Shown one piece after another: positions 10,985 to 23,500 of a DNA stretch of 64,000 bases; position 1 is the first letter of the stretch, and the number at the start of each line of letters is the position of its first letter. Position numbers and translations under genes: made by a program. The stretch covers positions 57,055,766 through 57,119,765 of the forward strand of contig NC_072801.1 in the NCBI RefSeq assembly GCF_028583425.1, written 5' to 3'. The notes below the pieces were generated by a model. The model had not been told where the DNA came from and ran no database searches. It saw only the letters and a program-made list of their open reading frames with translations. The stretch is from Eublepharis macularius. Lineage: Eukaryota > Chordata > Lepidosauria > Squamata > Eublepharidae.

Positions 10985-12480
10985 TCAGCCTTTTGGATTG
11001 GGCTGTAAGTAAATCACAATAATCTCAAGGACACCAAAGCACAAGACCATGGCCTGAAGGCAGAGCAAAAGGGAACTCTTTCATCCATGAGCTAATCTCT
11101 TTGAGTGCAGGATACAGATAGATGTGGCTGCATTTAAAAATTGAACGTGGTTTGTATCTTCTTGATACATGCCAGTGAAAAACACAAGGGAAGGTTTAGA
11201 ACAAAATGTTTTATTCCTTTGCCCTTTATGTGGGCCATCTTTCTTTTCTCCACCGTCTTTATTCCCCCATTTACATCTCCTTTCTTTTTTTCTCTTTTTC
11301 TACAGAGTAGTCTAGTCTGCCCAGAAACATTCCTCAAACTCTCCAACAGGACAAACCTTATCATCAACAGTGAAGTGTAGTTACAGATCTAACTAACTTT
11401 CAAATGAAATAAAAATGAACCTCAAGCTATAATCAGAAGTCTGTTGCAAAATCTTCAAGTCTTTTGGACAATCTCCTTTCTCCGTATGTATTTTCTAATT
11501 AGTGTGACTACTGAAGAAGGACTTGGTGGGATGAATTGTGCTATTGTGAGTTTTTCAGTAGTGTCTGCCAGGCTCTTTAGTCTGTCTACACTGTTCGTAC
11601 AGCTATCACCTTAAGCAGAAAATAGTGAAGAACCTTACAAAATGTCATTTTTCTGGTATTTGCCCCTATATATTCTGCTACAGAAAGAGTAACAGAATCA
11701 TTTTTAGGCACTCTAGTTAAAAGATAATACCCAAATAAGTACCCATGTGGGATCTATAACATTCAAACATGTCCTTTTACATGTATGAGACCATACATGC
11801 ACATCCTGACTAATTATCTTTAGGATAACCTACCTATGTATACTGGAGTGCCAGTTTGGGGAAGCAGTCCAAAAGAATAAGGGGGAAAGACTGTTAAATA
11901 AGAAAAATCTTTATTCCCCTTAGAAGATAATGAAGCATGGAAAGGCAAGATCAATAAATCCAGACTGTAAAATAGCTGTATGCAATAATCCAATGAAAAC
12001 CTTTACATAAGCATAAAACACATTTATTACTTCTGAAGAGAGTTTTTCTATTTCACTTAGTTAAATTCCAAGGGAGATTTAGAATGGCTCACATGAAGAA
12101 AAGAGCCAGAATTTCACAACTGTTGTTTGAAGTTAGCTGATCTACCAGAACACCAGGTGAATCTTAGTATAAGCCTGAAGTTTAGAATTTAAACAATCCT
12201 CAAGTATCTTGGTATATTTAAAAAAGTAGTGGTACAATTTTCAGTTAGGCTGAAAAAGAGCGACAGCCAAAAGTCATCCCTTCAGTTTACTGGCTGAATG
12301 AGGATTGAACTTGGGTCTCCCAGGTCTTTGTCCCACCTTCTTCCAGCTACATTCTGTCTTATTACATTAAAGTTTTCCTTGTTGGGCAGGATTTCTGCCA
12401 TCAAGCGTATATTTCTACCAGTGGTATTATTTTTGATGCAGCATTTTCCTTGCATTTTGACTCTCCTGAATAAATAGCAT
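10985..12480 (-). other. V2R intergenic spacer, paralogous to 44.5-47.6 and 55.2-55.4 kb
   Basis: Matching phrases run in the same order as in the spacer upstream of gene 1. AAGGACACCAAA then GACCATGGCCTGAAG occur at 11028-11060 and 44590-44620; TAGAACAAAATGTTTTATTC at 11198 and 44754; TCAGTAGTGTCTGCCAGGCT at 11553 and 47292; CCCAAATA(A/G)GTACCCATG at 11731 and 47333. After this, 12020-12090 matches 55235-55300. This is the promoter side of a V2R gene copy whose exon 1 has been lost or lies outside the window. No coding sequence is seen. Confidence 0.7.
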
Positions 12481-12665
12481 GGATTGATAGTTAAGTTTAT
12501 ATGGAACCATAAACTTCATGAAAACAGAATTAGTATAATATTGCATGGAAAATCGTATAATGGGCTAGCAGTTCCCTACATTAGAAAGGATTATCATACA
12601 GACATTTGGGCCAAAATTTTGCAGTGGCTTTTAAAAGACAAAGGAATATTGCCCAGGGGACTTGG
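12480..12665 (+). mobile_element. Short L1 ORF2 C-terminal relic
   Basis: The open stretch from 12484 reads VKFIWNHKLHENRIS then NGLAVPYIRKDYHTDIWAKI, resembling the 'FIWK.K.PRI......GGL.LPNL..YY.A' block near the L1 ORF2 C-terminus. A diverged partner with FIWKHNLLPIN is at 56150-56200 in the paralogous spacer, so the insertion predates the duplication of the V2R unit. Confidence 0.5.
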
Positions 12666-13641
12666 AGTAGTTTGGAAAAGAGATTCCATCATCTGTGTGA
12701 TTTTTCTTAATACAAATGCCTAAGCATAGGGATGATGCAGCTGAGTTGGTTTGGTGTTTCTAGGCTGTACTCCATTACAGAGGAGTTTTGTTTTAGCATA
12801 TTTTAATCGATTTTAGCTTTTATTTTAAATAGTTTTCTTTTAATCTTGTTTTTAATTCTTCCCCCCTTCTTCTGGTAAAGGGAGGGGACAAACTTTTATT
12901 TTGTCTGTTTTATAAGCGAGAAGCAAAAGCTATCTCCACAATTTTATCTCAGGTACCCTCAGAAGCTATACACATAGCATGGAGAAGTTTTTTTTTTAAC
13001 TGATTAAAGCTGCTGCTACTGTTTCTGCTGCAGCTGTTCATTTGCTGTGTTTACTTAGAGCTCCAACTCGTAAATAGTTTATTGTTTTCTGAAACCTCCT
13101 CCTGCTGTTTCTTTTATTTTCCTCTTCATGCTACTTATATGTAGTTAGGTGAAAGATTTATTCATTTCTGGTGGAACTAAGAGGATAGCTCAGCTTTGTT
13201 TTTCTTATTTCTGTTATGTTACATTATGTACTTTTATAACTAGGGAGCACTGAGTAAGCTACATTTATTCATTTACTTAGATAACTGGTTGATAATCACT
13301 GGATTTTGACTTCCCTGTTTTTATAAATGTTAATTTTCTTTTAAGGCTCTTTTAAACTCTTTTAAATGGGTTTAAGTGGTTGTAGTCACTTTAGGCTGTC
13401 TCATTTTAACTTAGGTTATACCAATAACATACTGATTTTAGTGAATAGATATATACTGGTGATTACTGAAATAGGTAAAAAGCAGTCCCGCCTCTTTGCT
13501 GATAGGGATTCTAATATGATATTAAAACAAAGCAGATTAGATGCAATAGAACAATGGAACTGCCCAGTCATTTCCCAACATACTGCCTGATGCTGCTTTA
13601 TAGTTTGATAGCCAAGAAACTACAGCTATAGTGAAAAAATC
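12666..13641. other. 3' flank of V2R gene 1, no other gene seen
   Basis: AT-rich sequence downstream of the gene 1 stop codon. Poly-T runs and short frames are present, but no coding region or recognised repeat could be supported. The 3' UTR and polyadenylation site of gene 1 should lie here. Confidence 0.5.
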
Positions 13642-14582
13642 TCAGAAAGATACCGGAGAGAGCAAATGACAGTCATTTGTTTTGTTTTTTTCCCTTATTA
13701 ATCCTTCCCTGTTGTTTAAGTCAGGCCGCAACCAAATGATATAGCACTTTGGGAAGAAAATTAAACTAAGTAAACTAGCGCTGGAAGATAAGATAGAGAA
13801 GATCTCCACAGCTACCATATATTTTCCTTTCGTGCTCAAGTAGGTTGGAACAAAGGATAACCACACACTACAAAAGACCATCATGCTGAAGGTGATAAAC
13901 TTGGCTTCATTGAAAGTATCAGGCAGCTTCCTAGCTAGAAAGGCTACAGTGAAGCTAACAAAAGTCAGGAACCCCAGATATCCTAACATACAGTAAAACA
14001 GAACCACAGACCCTTCATTACATTCCAGTATTAGTTCTTCAGTGACTGAGTGCATGTCAACATCTGAGAACGGAGGAGACGTTGCTAGCCACACAGCACA
14101 AATGCCTCCTTGGACAAGGGAGCAGGAAAGAACGATGGAGTTGGCCAGTCTTTTCCCCACCCATTTCCTCATCCTGCTTCCTGGTTTGGTAGCCATGAAA
14201 GCCAGGACCACAGTGATGGTCTTTGCCAGTATGCAAGAAATGGCCACTGAAAAGATGGTGCCAAAGGCAGTTTGGCGGAGGCAGCAGGTCACCACCTCAG
14301 GCTGGCCAATGAACAGCAGGGCAGAAAGGAAGCAGAGCAGAAGGGAGATGAGGAGAGTGTAGGTGAGGCTCCGGTTGTTTGCTTTGACAATGGGAGTGTT
14401 CTGGTGCTTTATAAATGTTCCCAACACCAGAGCTGTGATCAAAGAGAGAGAGAGAGCAAAAAAGGCTAAGCTGACTCCTAAAGGTTCTTCATAAGACAAG
14501 AAAGAGACATCCTTGGGAATACATAAATCCTGATTTTTGCTTGCAAATTTTTCATCTGGGCATTTATAGCAATCATTCATGT
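13642..14582 (-). CDS. V2R gene 1, exon 6: seven-transmembrane domain
   Basis: The exon opens after TTTTCAG with (G)ACATGAATGATTGC, giving [12 protein letters not shown], the invariant V2R start of this exon. It encodes 312 residues. Seven hydrophobic segments are visible, beginning with [20 protein letters not shown]. Family landmarks include [17 protein letters not shown] after helix 1, [13 protein letters not shown] in the second intracellular loop, ECNEGSV before helix 5, [14 protein letters not shown] at helix 6 and [19 protein letters not shown] leading into helix 7. The tail reads [18 protein letters not shown] and ends in SPVSF. The reading frame extends upstream beyond the exon only by chance. 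Gene 2 exon 6 is a close paralogue. Confidence 0.93.
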
Positions 14583-17500
14583 CTGAAAAAAAAACATTCA
14601 GATTACAATCAAAATATGATGAAAAACTTACCAACATATTGTAACTGTCTCCTATGTATGTTTCAGGCTCCATGTATGTTTCGGGGCTTAGTATAAACGG
14701 CCCCACTGCTGCTTGCAAGCAGCGGCAGGGTCCTTTAAACACCATCAAAACAGCCCCCCACCCCCATCTACCCCTGCCCCCACTTACCTTGGCCTCATGA
14801 TCAGCAGTGGCTCCGGCCCTCCCCGCCGCCTGTGGGCCATTGAGCGGCAGAGGCGGCAGTGCGGCAGGAGGCAGTGCAGCAGCAGGGGAGCTGGCTGGCT
14901 CCAGGCCACCACTGCCACCGAGCAATGGCGACGCCACCAAGCGACGACAACATCCACAACGCAGATGCCGATGAGCAACGACGATGCTGACAATGCTGAG
15001 AGAAGCCGACACCACCGAGCAATGCTGTCACTGCAGCTGCCACAACTGCGTGATGACGATGATGCCACAGCCAATGCCGAGTGGCGCCACCACCATGGCC
15101 ACCACGGCCATGCGATGCTGACACCGATGCCAATGGAGGGGTTGCCCCAGGGGGAGGGGGAAGTGGGGGTGGGGGCTCCAAATATTAACGGAGCATACTG
15201 AAGCGAGTAAAATACCATAATTCAGAAGCGGCTTGCCCAAATTCCCAAATTAATCCCAAATTATTTTCCCCAATTTTTTCCCGCTTTGGTAAACCCGAAA
15301 CAACCTGGCCCTGGATACCCCTAGTCTCGGCCCATTTTCAAACTCTGCTTAGGATCACACTGTAAGTGTGATTCGGGACATAAAAGTTGGCAGCCTCCTT
15401 TTACTTCAGGGAATATTCTCAGCAGTTCAAGGAACTATCCAAGTTTTGGAACTGCAACAAGCAACTCAGCCCCAACTCAGAAAGGTGACCAATCAATGTG
15501 TACATGTTTCTTACCCTCTTGGTCTGAAATCTTCCCTTCTGGGCATGGGATGCAAACATAGCAACAAAATTGCTTTCCCTCCTTCACTTGCTTGCTGTAG
15601 CCATGATGGCAACCCTTACTACATACAGAAATAGGCAACACCTAATCAAGAAAGTGACAGGTAAGAAAGCAGTTATTCGTATCTGAAAAAAGCAAATATC
15701 AAAATATGATGAAAACTTACCAACATTTTAATTGTCTTCTATGTATGTTTCAGGATATTTTAACCTTAAAACTGCTGGTATTCAGAAATGTGGCAGGGAG
15801 ATGATGCAAGTTACAGCTCATTAGAATACAAAATAGTCTCTAGAGTTCTAAGGTCTGTAAGAATTAGAGTTTCATTGGGCTATGGGTGCCACAGTGAAGC
15901 CTCCAAATATCCCAGAGTGTTGCTGAAATGTCATGACATAAAATAAGAGCTCACAATATGCAACCAAAGAGGCTCAACGAGGGGGAGCCACTCTGACAAA
16001 ATCTATGCTAAAAAGCTTTCCCCAAAAAACAATATTGACACAATCAACAATCTTTGCTCAATGCTACTAAATTCACAACGTAAATAACATAATGAACAAT
16101 AGAATGTGTAAAATGCTCTGTGCTGTAGTTAATGCTATATAGTAAAGTTACTAAGCGAATATAACATTCCATACATTTCCAAATCTTATTAACACACAGT
16201 AAACAAAGTCACAAACTTCTTACAGAATTCTTACAAAGTTCACTGGACCTCAAAATCATACATGCACATCAGTAGTATTGATAGTTTTCGAGTCCAGTAA
16301 TTCTCTCAAGATACAGTTTGTGAACCTCTTCTTGGATACACACCTTCATGCAGTGAGGGGGTTTGAGTGTGCCAGTGAGCCTGAGAGCAGCACCATCAGG
16401 AGCACAGGCTTGATCAAGAGTCTAAACTTCTGGAAGAGTCACTCAAGGCGGAATGGTCAAAGCTGAGACACCAGACTAAGATGTATCCACCCCCTTCAAG
16501 AATCAATGGTCAAATGGGCAGAAGAGAATTGAATGTTCCAAAGGTGATGGGAGCAGAAGAATCCTTGAAGTTTAGCTACTGGGCAGTAGCAGTAGAATTT
16601 TGTGAAGCCAACAACCTGTTCATTGCTAATACTTGCTTCAGGCAACCAAAAAGGCGATTGTATACGTGGAAATCACCAGGTGAACAATACAGGAACTAAA
16701 TAGATTACATAATTGGAAGCAGTAGATGGAGAAGCTCTATTCTCTCAGCTAAAACAAGACCAAGAACTGATTGCAATACAGATCACGAGTTGCTACTATC
16801 AAAAATTAGAATAAAGCTGAAGAGAAACACCAAAAGAATCATAGTGCCAAGATACAATCTAAATAACATTCCTGAAGAATTTTAAATTTTAAAGCAGGTA
16901 AGGAACAAATTTTAAAGCAGGTAAGGAACAAATTTGCAATACTAAGTTTAATTGATTGTGAGCCAGAAGAACTATGGGCTGAAACTAGAGATATTATCAA
17001 GGAAGAATGTGCAAAGACTATCCCTGTAGCCAAAAGAAAGGAGAAGCCTAAATGGATGCCTGAGGAAACTCTTAAAATTGCTAAAGATAGACGAGAAGCA
17101 AAAGCAAAAGGCAACAGAAATAGGGTCAAACCTCTAAATGCAGCTTTTCAGCAGCTTGCATGCAGAGACAAAGAAATCTATTATAATAACCAGTGCAAAG
17201 AAATAGAAGAGAACAACAAAAAAGGAAGAACAAGAGATTTGTTCCAAAAGATCCGAGAAATCAAAGGGAAATTCAAACCACGGTTTGGGATGCTGAAAGA
17301 TCAATATGGAAATACAATATCTGATCAGGACAAAATAAAGGAAAGATGGAAGCAATACACTGAGGAACTATACAAAAGAGATGGACGGATGACAGATACT
17401 TTCGAAGAAGAATCTTGTGATGAAGAACCAGAAATCCTAGAAAGTGAAGTAAAAGCTGCACTCAAAGCAATTGAGAGAAACAAAGCACCTGGAGTAGATG

Positions 17501-20500
17501 GAATACCCATAGAGCTATTTCAAGCCACAGAAATGGAGTCCATCAGAATCTTAACAAGAATATGCCAACAAATATGGAAAACAAAACAATGGTCCACCAA
17601 CTGGAAATGCTCAGTCTACATTCCAATCCCCCAAAAAGGGGATGCCAAGGAGTGCAGCAACTATCGGACAATTGCATTAATCTCCCATGCAAGCAAAGTG
17701 ATGCTCAAAATATACAGCAAAAGACTCTTACCATATGTGGAATGAGAAATGCCAGATGTTCAAGCTGGATTCAGAAAAGGAAGAGGCACCAGAGATCACA
17801 TTGCAAATTTACAATGGCTAATGGAACATACTAGGGAATTTCAGAAGAAAATCAGCCTGTGTTTTATAGATTACAGCAAAGCTTTTGACTGTGTAGATCA
17901 TGAAAAGCTATGGAGAGTCTTAAAAGAAATGTGGGTTCCACAACATCTGATTATTTTGATGCGCAATCTGTACTCTGGACAAGAGACTACTGTCAGGCCA
18001 GAATATGGGGAAACAGAATGGTTTCCAATTGGCAAGGGTGTCAGACAAGGATGCATATTATCTCCCTACCTGTTCAACCTCTACGCAGAGTATATCATAA
18101 GGAAAGCTGGATTAGTTCTAGAAGGAGGAGAAGTGAAAATTGGTGGGAGGAACATTAACGATCTGAGATATGCAGATGACATCACATTACTAGCAGAAAA
18201 TAGTGAAGACTTAAAATGACTACTGATGAAGTTTAAAGGGGAAAGCGCCAAAGCAGGATTACAACTGAACATCAAGAAGACAAAAGTAATGACTACTGAG
18301 GAACTACACAATTTTAACGTTGACAATGAGGAAATTGAAGTTGTTCAAGATTTTCTATTCCTTGGCTCAATCATCAACCAACAGGGAGACTGCAAGGAAG
18401 AAATCAGAAGAAGATTGAGACTTGGAAGAGCAGCTGTGAGGGAGCTAGATAAGATCCTTAAAGATAAAGATGTCTCTCTGGGAACCAAGATCAAGATAAT
18501 CCAAACTATAGTATTCCCCATTGCCATGAATGAATGTGAAAGTTGGACGGTAAAGAAAGCTGACAGGAAAAAAATTGATTCATTTGAAATGTGGTACTGG
18601 AGGAGAGTTTTGCGGACACCATGGACAGCCAAAAAGACACATAAGTGGGTATTAGATCAAATCAAGCCTGAATTCTCCTTAGAAGCTAAAATGACAAGAC
18701 TAAAGCTATTGTACTTTGGTCACATCATGAGAAGACACGATTTTCTGGAAAAGTCAATAATGCTAGGAAAAGTGGAAGGCAGCAGGAAAAGAGGAAGACC
18801 TAAAACAAGATGGCTTGACTCAATAAAAGAAGCCACATCCTCCAGTTTGCAGGATCTGAGTAGGTCTGTTAGAGAGAGAACATTTTGGAGGTCTTTCATT
18901 CATAGGGTCACCATCTAAAACAAGATGGCTTGACTCAATAAAAGAAGCCACGTCCTCCAGTTTGCAGGATCTGAGTAGATCTGTTAGAGAGAGAACATTT
19001 TGGAGGTATTTCATTCATAGGGTCGCCATAGGTCGGAGACGACTTGACGGCACATAACACACACACACACAGTTCATGAAATAACAGTTCCTTTCCGTGT
19101 AGTTCCATGTTGTTTTCTTCTGTCTTAATATCTCCCACCACATATGACTATTAGCACTAGCCCATTGTGTCTTTTTCTATTTCCTGTGAGGATTGCTGGA
19201 TCAACTGAGTGGAGCTGCGTGGAATGTTATACTCACTTAGTAACTTTACTATACAGCATGTAATTATTGTTTTGGCGGGAAAGCTTTTTGGTATAAGTAA
19301 AATAAAAGCTGGCAGGCTCCTTTTCCTTCTAGGAATATTCACTGAAGATTAAGGAACAATGCAAGTTTTGGAAATGCAATGAACAACTCAGCCCCAACAC
19401 AGAAATATGTCTTCATTTCTCATCAGAACTTTCTACCATTATTCATTTGAGACAGGAAATCTATATACACATCTCAAGGTTTCCTCTCAGCCTATATCTC
19501 CCCAGCCTTGCAATTGGTGTTCAAAATGTGAACCTACATAGTCACCATATGTTTATGGTTTTAAAAGCATTTTCTTATGGACCACAGCCAACCTGACTGA
19601 TCAATGTGTACATGTTTATTGTCAGGGCTTGTCGCTGCCACCTCTGGGCGGGGCCCCAGCTGGGCCAGCCCTGACATCAGAGGGGCACCAGGGATGCTGC
19701 AGGACCCTGCTCTGTGGAAGGAGGGGCAGTATACATCACCCCAACTCCCTCTCAATCCACTTGCTGGCCTGCTCAGCCTGGTCTGCTTACCCTCTGTGTC
19801 CTCCATCATCTCCTTCTCCCAGAACTCTCCTCCAAGCCTCCGCTCTCACTCCATACCATCTCTCCTTACTCACCCCCACCACCTCAGAGCTCTTCCTAGC
19901 CACCTTATATAGGGTTTCCTTTCCCTGCCCCGCCCTCCTTCTAGGCTTGTTCCCTCTCCTGACTTGGCCCAGCTGTGCCTTCCCTCAGGTGTTTCCCTCC
20001 TACCACTAATCCCTTCTTGGCTTCCTTGCCTTGCTGGCAGGGTGGGGTTGAATGCGAGCCATCCCCAGCTGAGGTCTCCTTGGCCTTGCTCACGAGGAAC
20101 TGCCCCAGCCGGTTTCTGTGCTGCTGAGCATGCCTGGCCTTGCTCGTGAGGAGCTGCCCCAGCTGGCTTCTGGGCTGCCTGCTCATTGATGCTGGGCGGG
20201 GCTACCCATCTCCTCCCCCAGAATGCCTGTGGCAGCTCCACCTGGAGGGGCTTGACACCTAGCAACTCCTGAGCCAGGCTGCTGTCCTCTAGCCGGGGTG
20301 TGGCTCTGGGCTGTAGTGGCTGCTTCTCCTCCTTGGCTGGTAAGGGCTCTGTTTGGGCTGCTGCTGGGTCCCTATTCCCCCTGCCTTGGCCCTTTTCCTG
20401 TGTCCTGCTTAGCCCCCTCTCTTCCCCCGGGAGGGTGGAACTGGCTGGTCTCTCCCTGCTCCCTCCAGCCCTCTGAGGCTTTGGCCTTTCGACCCTTCCC

Positions 20501-23500
20501 CCTGGAGTGGGCAGGTTCTGGACCTGGTTGCTGGCTGGGGTGGTAGGGCCACTGCCTCCCGGTTGCCTCCCACTGCTCCCTCCTGGCAAGTCTGGGGGCT
20601 GGGACTCAGACCCCGGACATTTATTACTCTTCTGGTCTGAAATCTTCCCTTCTGGGCATGGGATGCAATCATAGCAACAAGATTCCTCTCCCTCCTTCAC
20701 TTGCTTGCTGTAGCCAGGATGGCAACTCTCACTACATACAGAAATAGGCAGCGCCTAATCAAGAAAGTGACAGGTGAGAAAGACTATATTGATTCTAATT
20801 GTCTGGAATCCTTAAAGTTATATATGTAAATTAAAGGATCCCTCTGTCCACCCGTGACAGACATAACTCCACAGAAGACAAAGCTAGAAGTCTCAAAATT
20901 GACCACAGGCTTCAGGGTAGCCGTGACTAGACATAGGCATGAACGAAAAAAATTTAATGAACCAGCGGTTCATGGTTCAGTGCTGCCGCCGATCCCAAGA
21001 TCACGAACCGCAACGAACATTTTCTGTTGCCGAACCAGTTCACAGTTCGCGGTTTGTGGTGTGCAGAACGGTCCCCGTGGCACAGAGAGCCCATATTCCT
21101 GGAGAGTGTTTTGCAAGCTCTCCTACAGCCATCACCCAAGTTTGAACAAGATTGCAAAAGGGATCTTGCAGTTATACCCTCTCCAATCCAAGGCCCCCAG
21201 GAAACTCCCACAAAAATCCAAGCTCAAATATAATCTCAGTCTCTCTCCTCAAAGGCTAGCAAGTGGCAAGCAAGAGTTCTGTCCCACTCCACTGCTCGCT
21301 GAAAGTGAAACCCAGCCTGGGAGCCCATGGCTATTTATAAGCACAGGTCCCATTGAGCAATGCAGGAGGTCTGTGTTTGGCCATCAGAGCTGCATATCAG
21401 GGTTTGCAGGGATGAGATTGGATTGCCCGTGGCTACAGAACACCCCCTTCCCCCTCCCTCCCCTGGGTGTCTTCTCCCAACTTGTAACCACTTTGCAGCT
21501 CCGTGGTTGGAAGGAAGACCTGCAGATCAAGGTAAGCTGGGCTTCCATTTGGGTTTCCAGGGCAACAGAAGGAGTGCAGACAGAGTTCAGGCATTCCCCC
21601 GGCTCTGTTGCCAGGGGAATTGATTGCTGGCACCTGAGTGTCTGGCTTCCCGAACCGCAGCCGAACGCACTGAACCAGGCCTCTCCCGAACTCTGGTTCG
21701 TTGGCCGTGGACAATCACGAACCACTGGTTCACGATCGTGTGATCGCCAATTTCGTGGGTTTTTGAAGTTCGTAATGCGGTTCGTGCCCATCTCTAGCTG
21801 TGACAGTTCATTAACAAATGTGAAGTTAATTGGAACATCACAGCCCATGTAATCAATAGAAAACCACACCTTTGTGTTTTTTGTACTGGAAGGAAGGGAA
21901 TCCTAGTCTGGGTTATCTGCAGAACCCCCCATAATGTTATTTGCTATGAACATTAAGTTTTGCCTGGGCAGACATAAGTCATCCAAAACTAAAGCTAGCA
22001 CTTTCAAAATTGATTACCCACTTCTGGATGATTTTAAGAGTTTCAGTGCCAAATATGAAGGGAATTGGAACATTCTGTCTCACGTAATGGCCCAAAACTC
22101 TGGTTGTCTCCAGACATACACAAACAATTTGCACTGGCAGCTATGGTTGCCCATGGAAACCCCAATTCATCCAAAAATAAATGTTCATGCCTTAGAACTA
22201 GCCACTGGCTTCTAAATGATCGTGTGTGAGTAGCACAGCCATTCTGTTACCTTATAACAGTATTGTTGTTTTTTTAAAACAAGAAAAGCTATGTTTTGAG
22301 ACCTAAATGTTAGAAATCCAACATCATCTGTGAAAAAAAACATCTACCATTTGCCCCCCACCCCACCCACTTCAGAATGAAAAGGCAGACATGAGAGTTG
22401 AGAACTAAAGGACGGATTTATTAAATTACAGCAACATAATTGTCAACACGGCAAGGGTCTAACTAACAGTACAGGCCAGGCCCGGGGGTCACTCCTAGAC
22501 CTCTGCCCTGACCTATCTGGGTGAGCCCCCCCACTGCTCCAGGTGCAAGCCATCCATGTGCATGGCTGGGACCCGGCCTGGCTGGGATATCTGGAATTAC
22601 GGACCAATGGTTCAATGGACTGGCCCAAAAGTCATTGGGTCCACAGAAAATGTGTCCCCACAGCCTGCCGGTTTACGAACACTGAACCAGGCTGGTTCAT
22701 GTCAAATTTTGGTCTGCTTTCCAGTCCACGCCCACCTCTTTCCTGCAGTAGAACAGCAGGATTTTCAGCCAGTGACACCTTAGTGACCAACAAGATTTTC
22801 AGAGTGTAAGCTTTCAAGAGTCAGAGCTCCCTTGAAACTTATGCTGGATAATGCTCTCCCAAGCATTGGGAGGCAGACCTTTTCTTGCCCGCAGTCTCCT
22901 AACCTTAAAGAACTTCTCACTCATAATCATGTTCTTCCTAACACTGACATGGACTCTGGGACCAGAGTATGCAATAAACCAAGATATTAACTCTGTCCCC
23001 AAATTTACTCCAATACCACGATCACTGGACCTAACACCAATTATACCATCTCGGGATCATTCTGAAGGAGGAAGTCTGGGGGAGAACTGGCTTGTCCATG
23101 GGTTTCCCACCAGGCAGTCTGTCCTCACAACTGGGCCATAAAGCAGCCAGCTGCTCCTGACAGCTCCCAGCTCCTCACCAATGAGAATACGCCAAGGGGG
23201 CTCACCAGTCCACTAATTTTCCCCAACTTCTCACCTGCCACCAGCAAGGCCAAGCCTCTGCTTTAGCCTTTGCCCCCCACATGTGGCTTGAAGCCAACTT
23301 GAGCCCTTGCTGCATATCATTCCAGAAGATTTTGTTCTCTTTCACCAATAGCTGAACTCCATCCGCTCTGTCAAAGTCAGCAAATTTGGCCATGATTTGC
23401 AGTTGGGGCAGATAGATTACCAACCCCTCTCCCAATGCCTAAAAGAGGGCTCTCTTGGCTTTATGCCTAGCCATCTCAATCTCTTTGAGTCCAACACTTC

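Noticed and set aside
14713-15218. Overlapping frames of 126-162 codons rich in A, H and S
   Set aside because: Low-complexity CAC/GCC/GAC repeats in a GC-rich mobile element give open frames on both strands; nothing looks like a protein.
19870-20700. A 276-codon minus-strand frame beginning with a V2R-like cysteine motif
   Set aside because: Its first residues are exon 5b of the V2R; the rest is the GC-rich solo LTR read through past the splice donor.
20854-21852. A 332-codon plus-strand frame
   Set aside because: It runs across a hAT-type MITE with clear ends and target duplication, has no recognisable domain, and includes the element's GAACC-rich ends.
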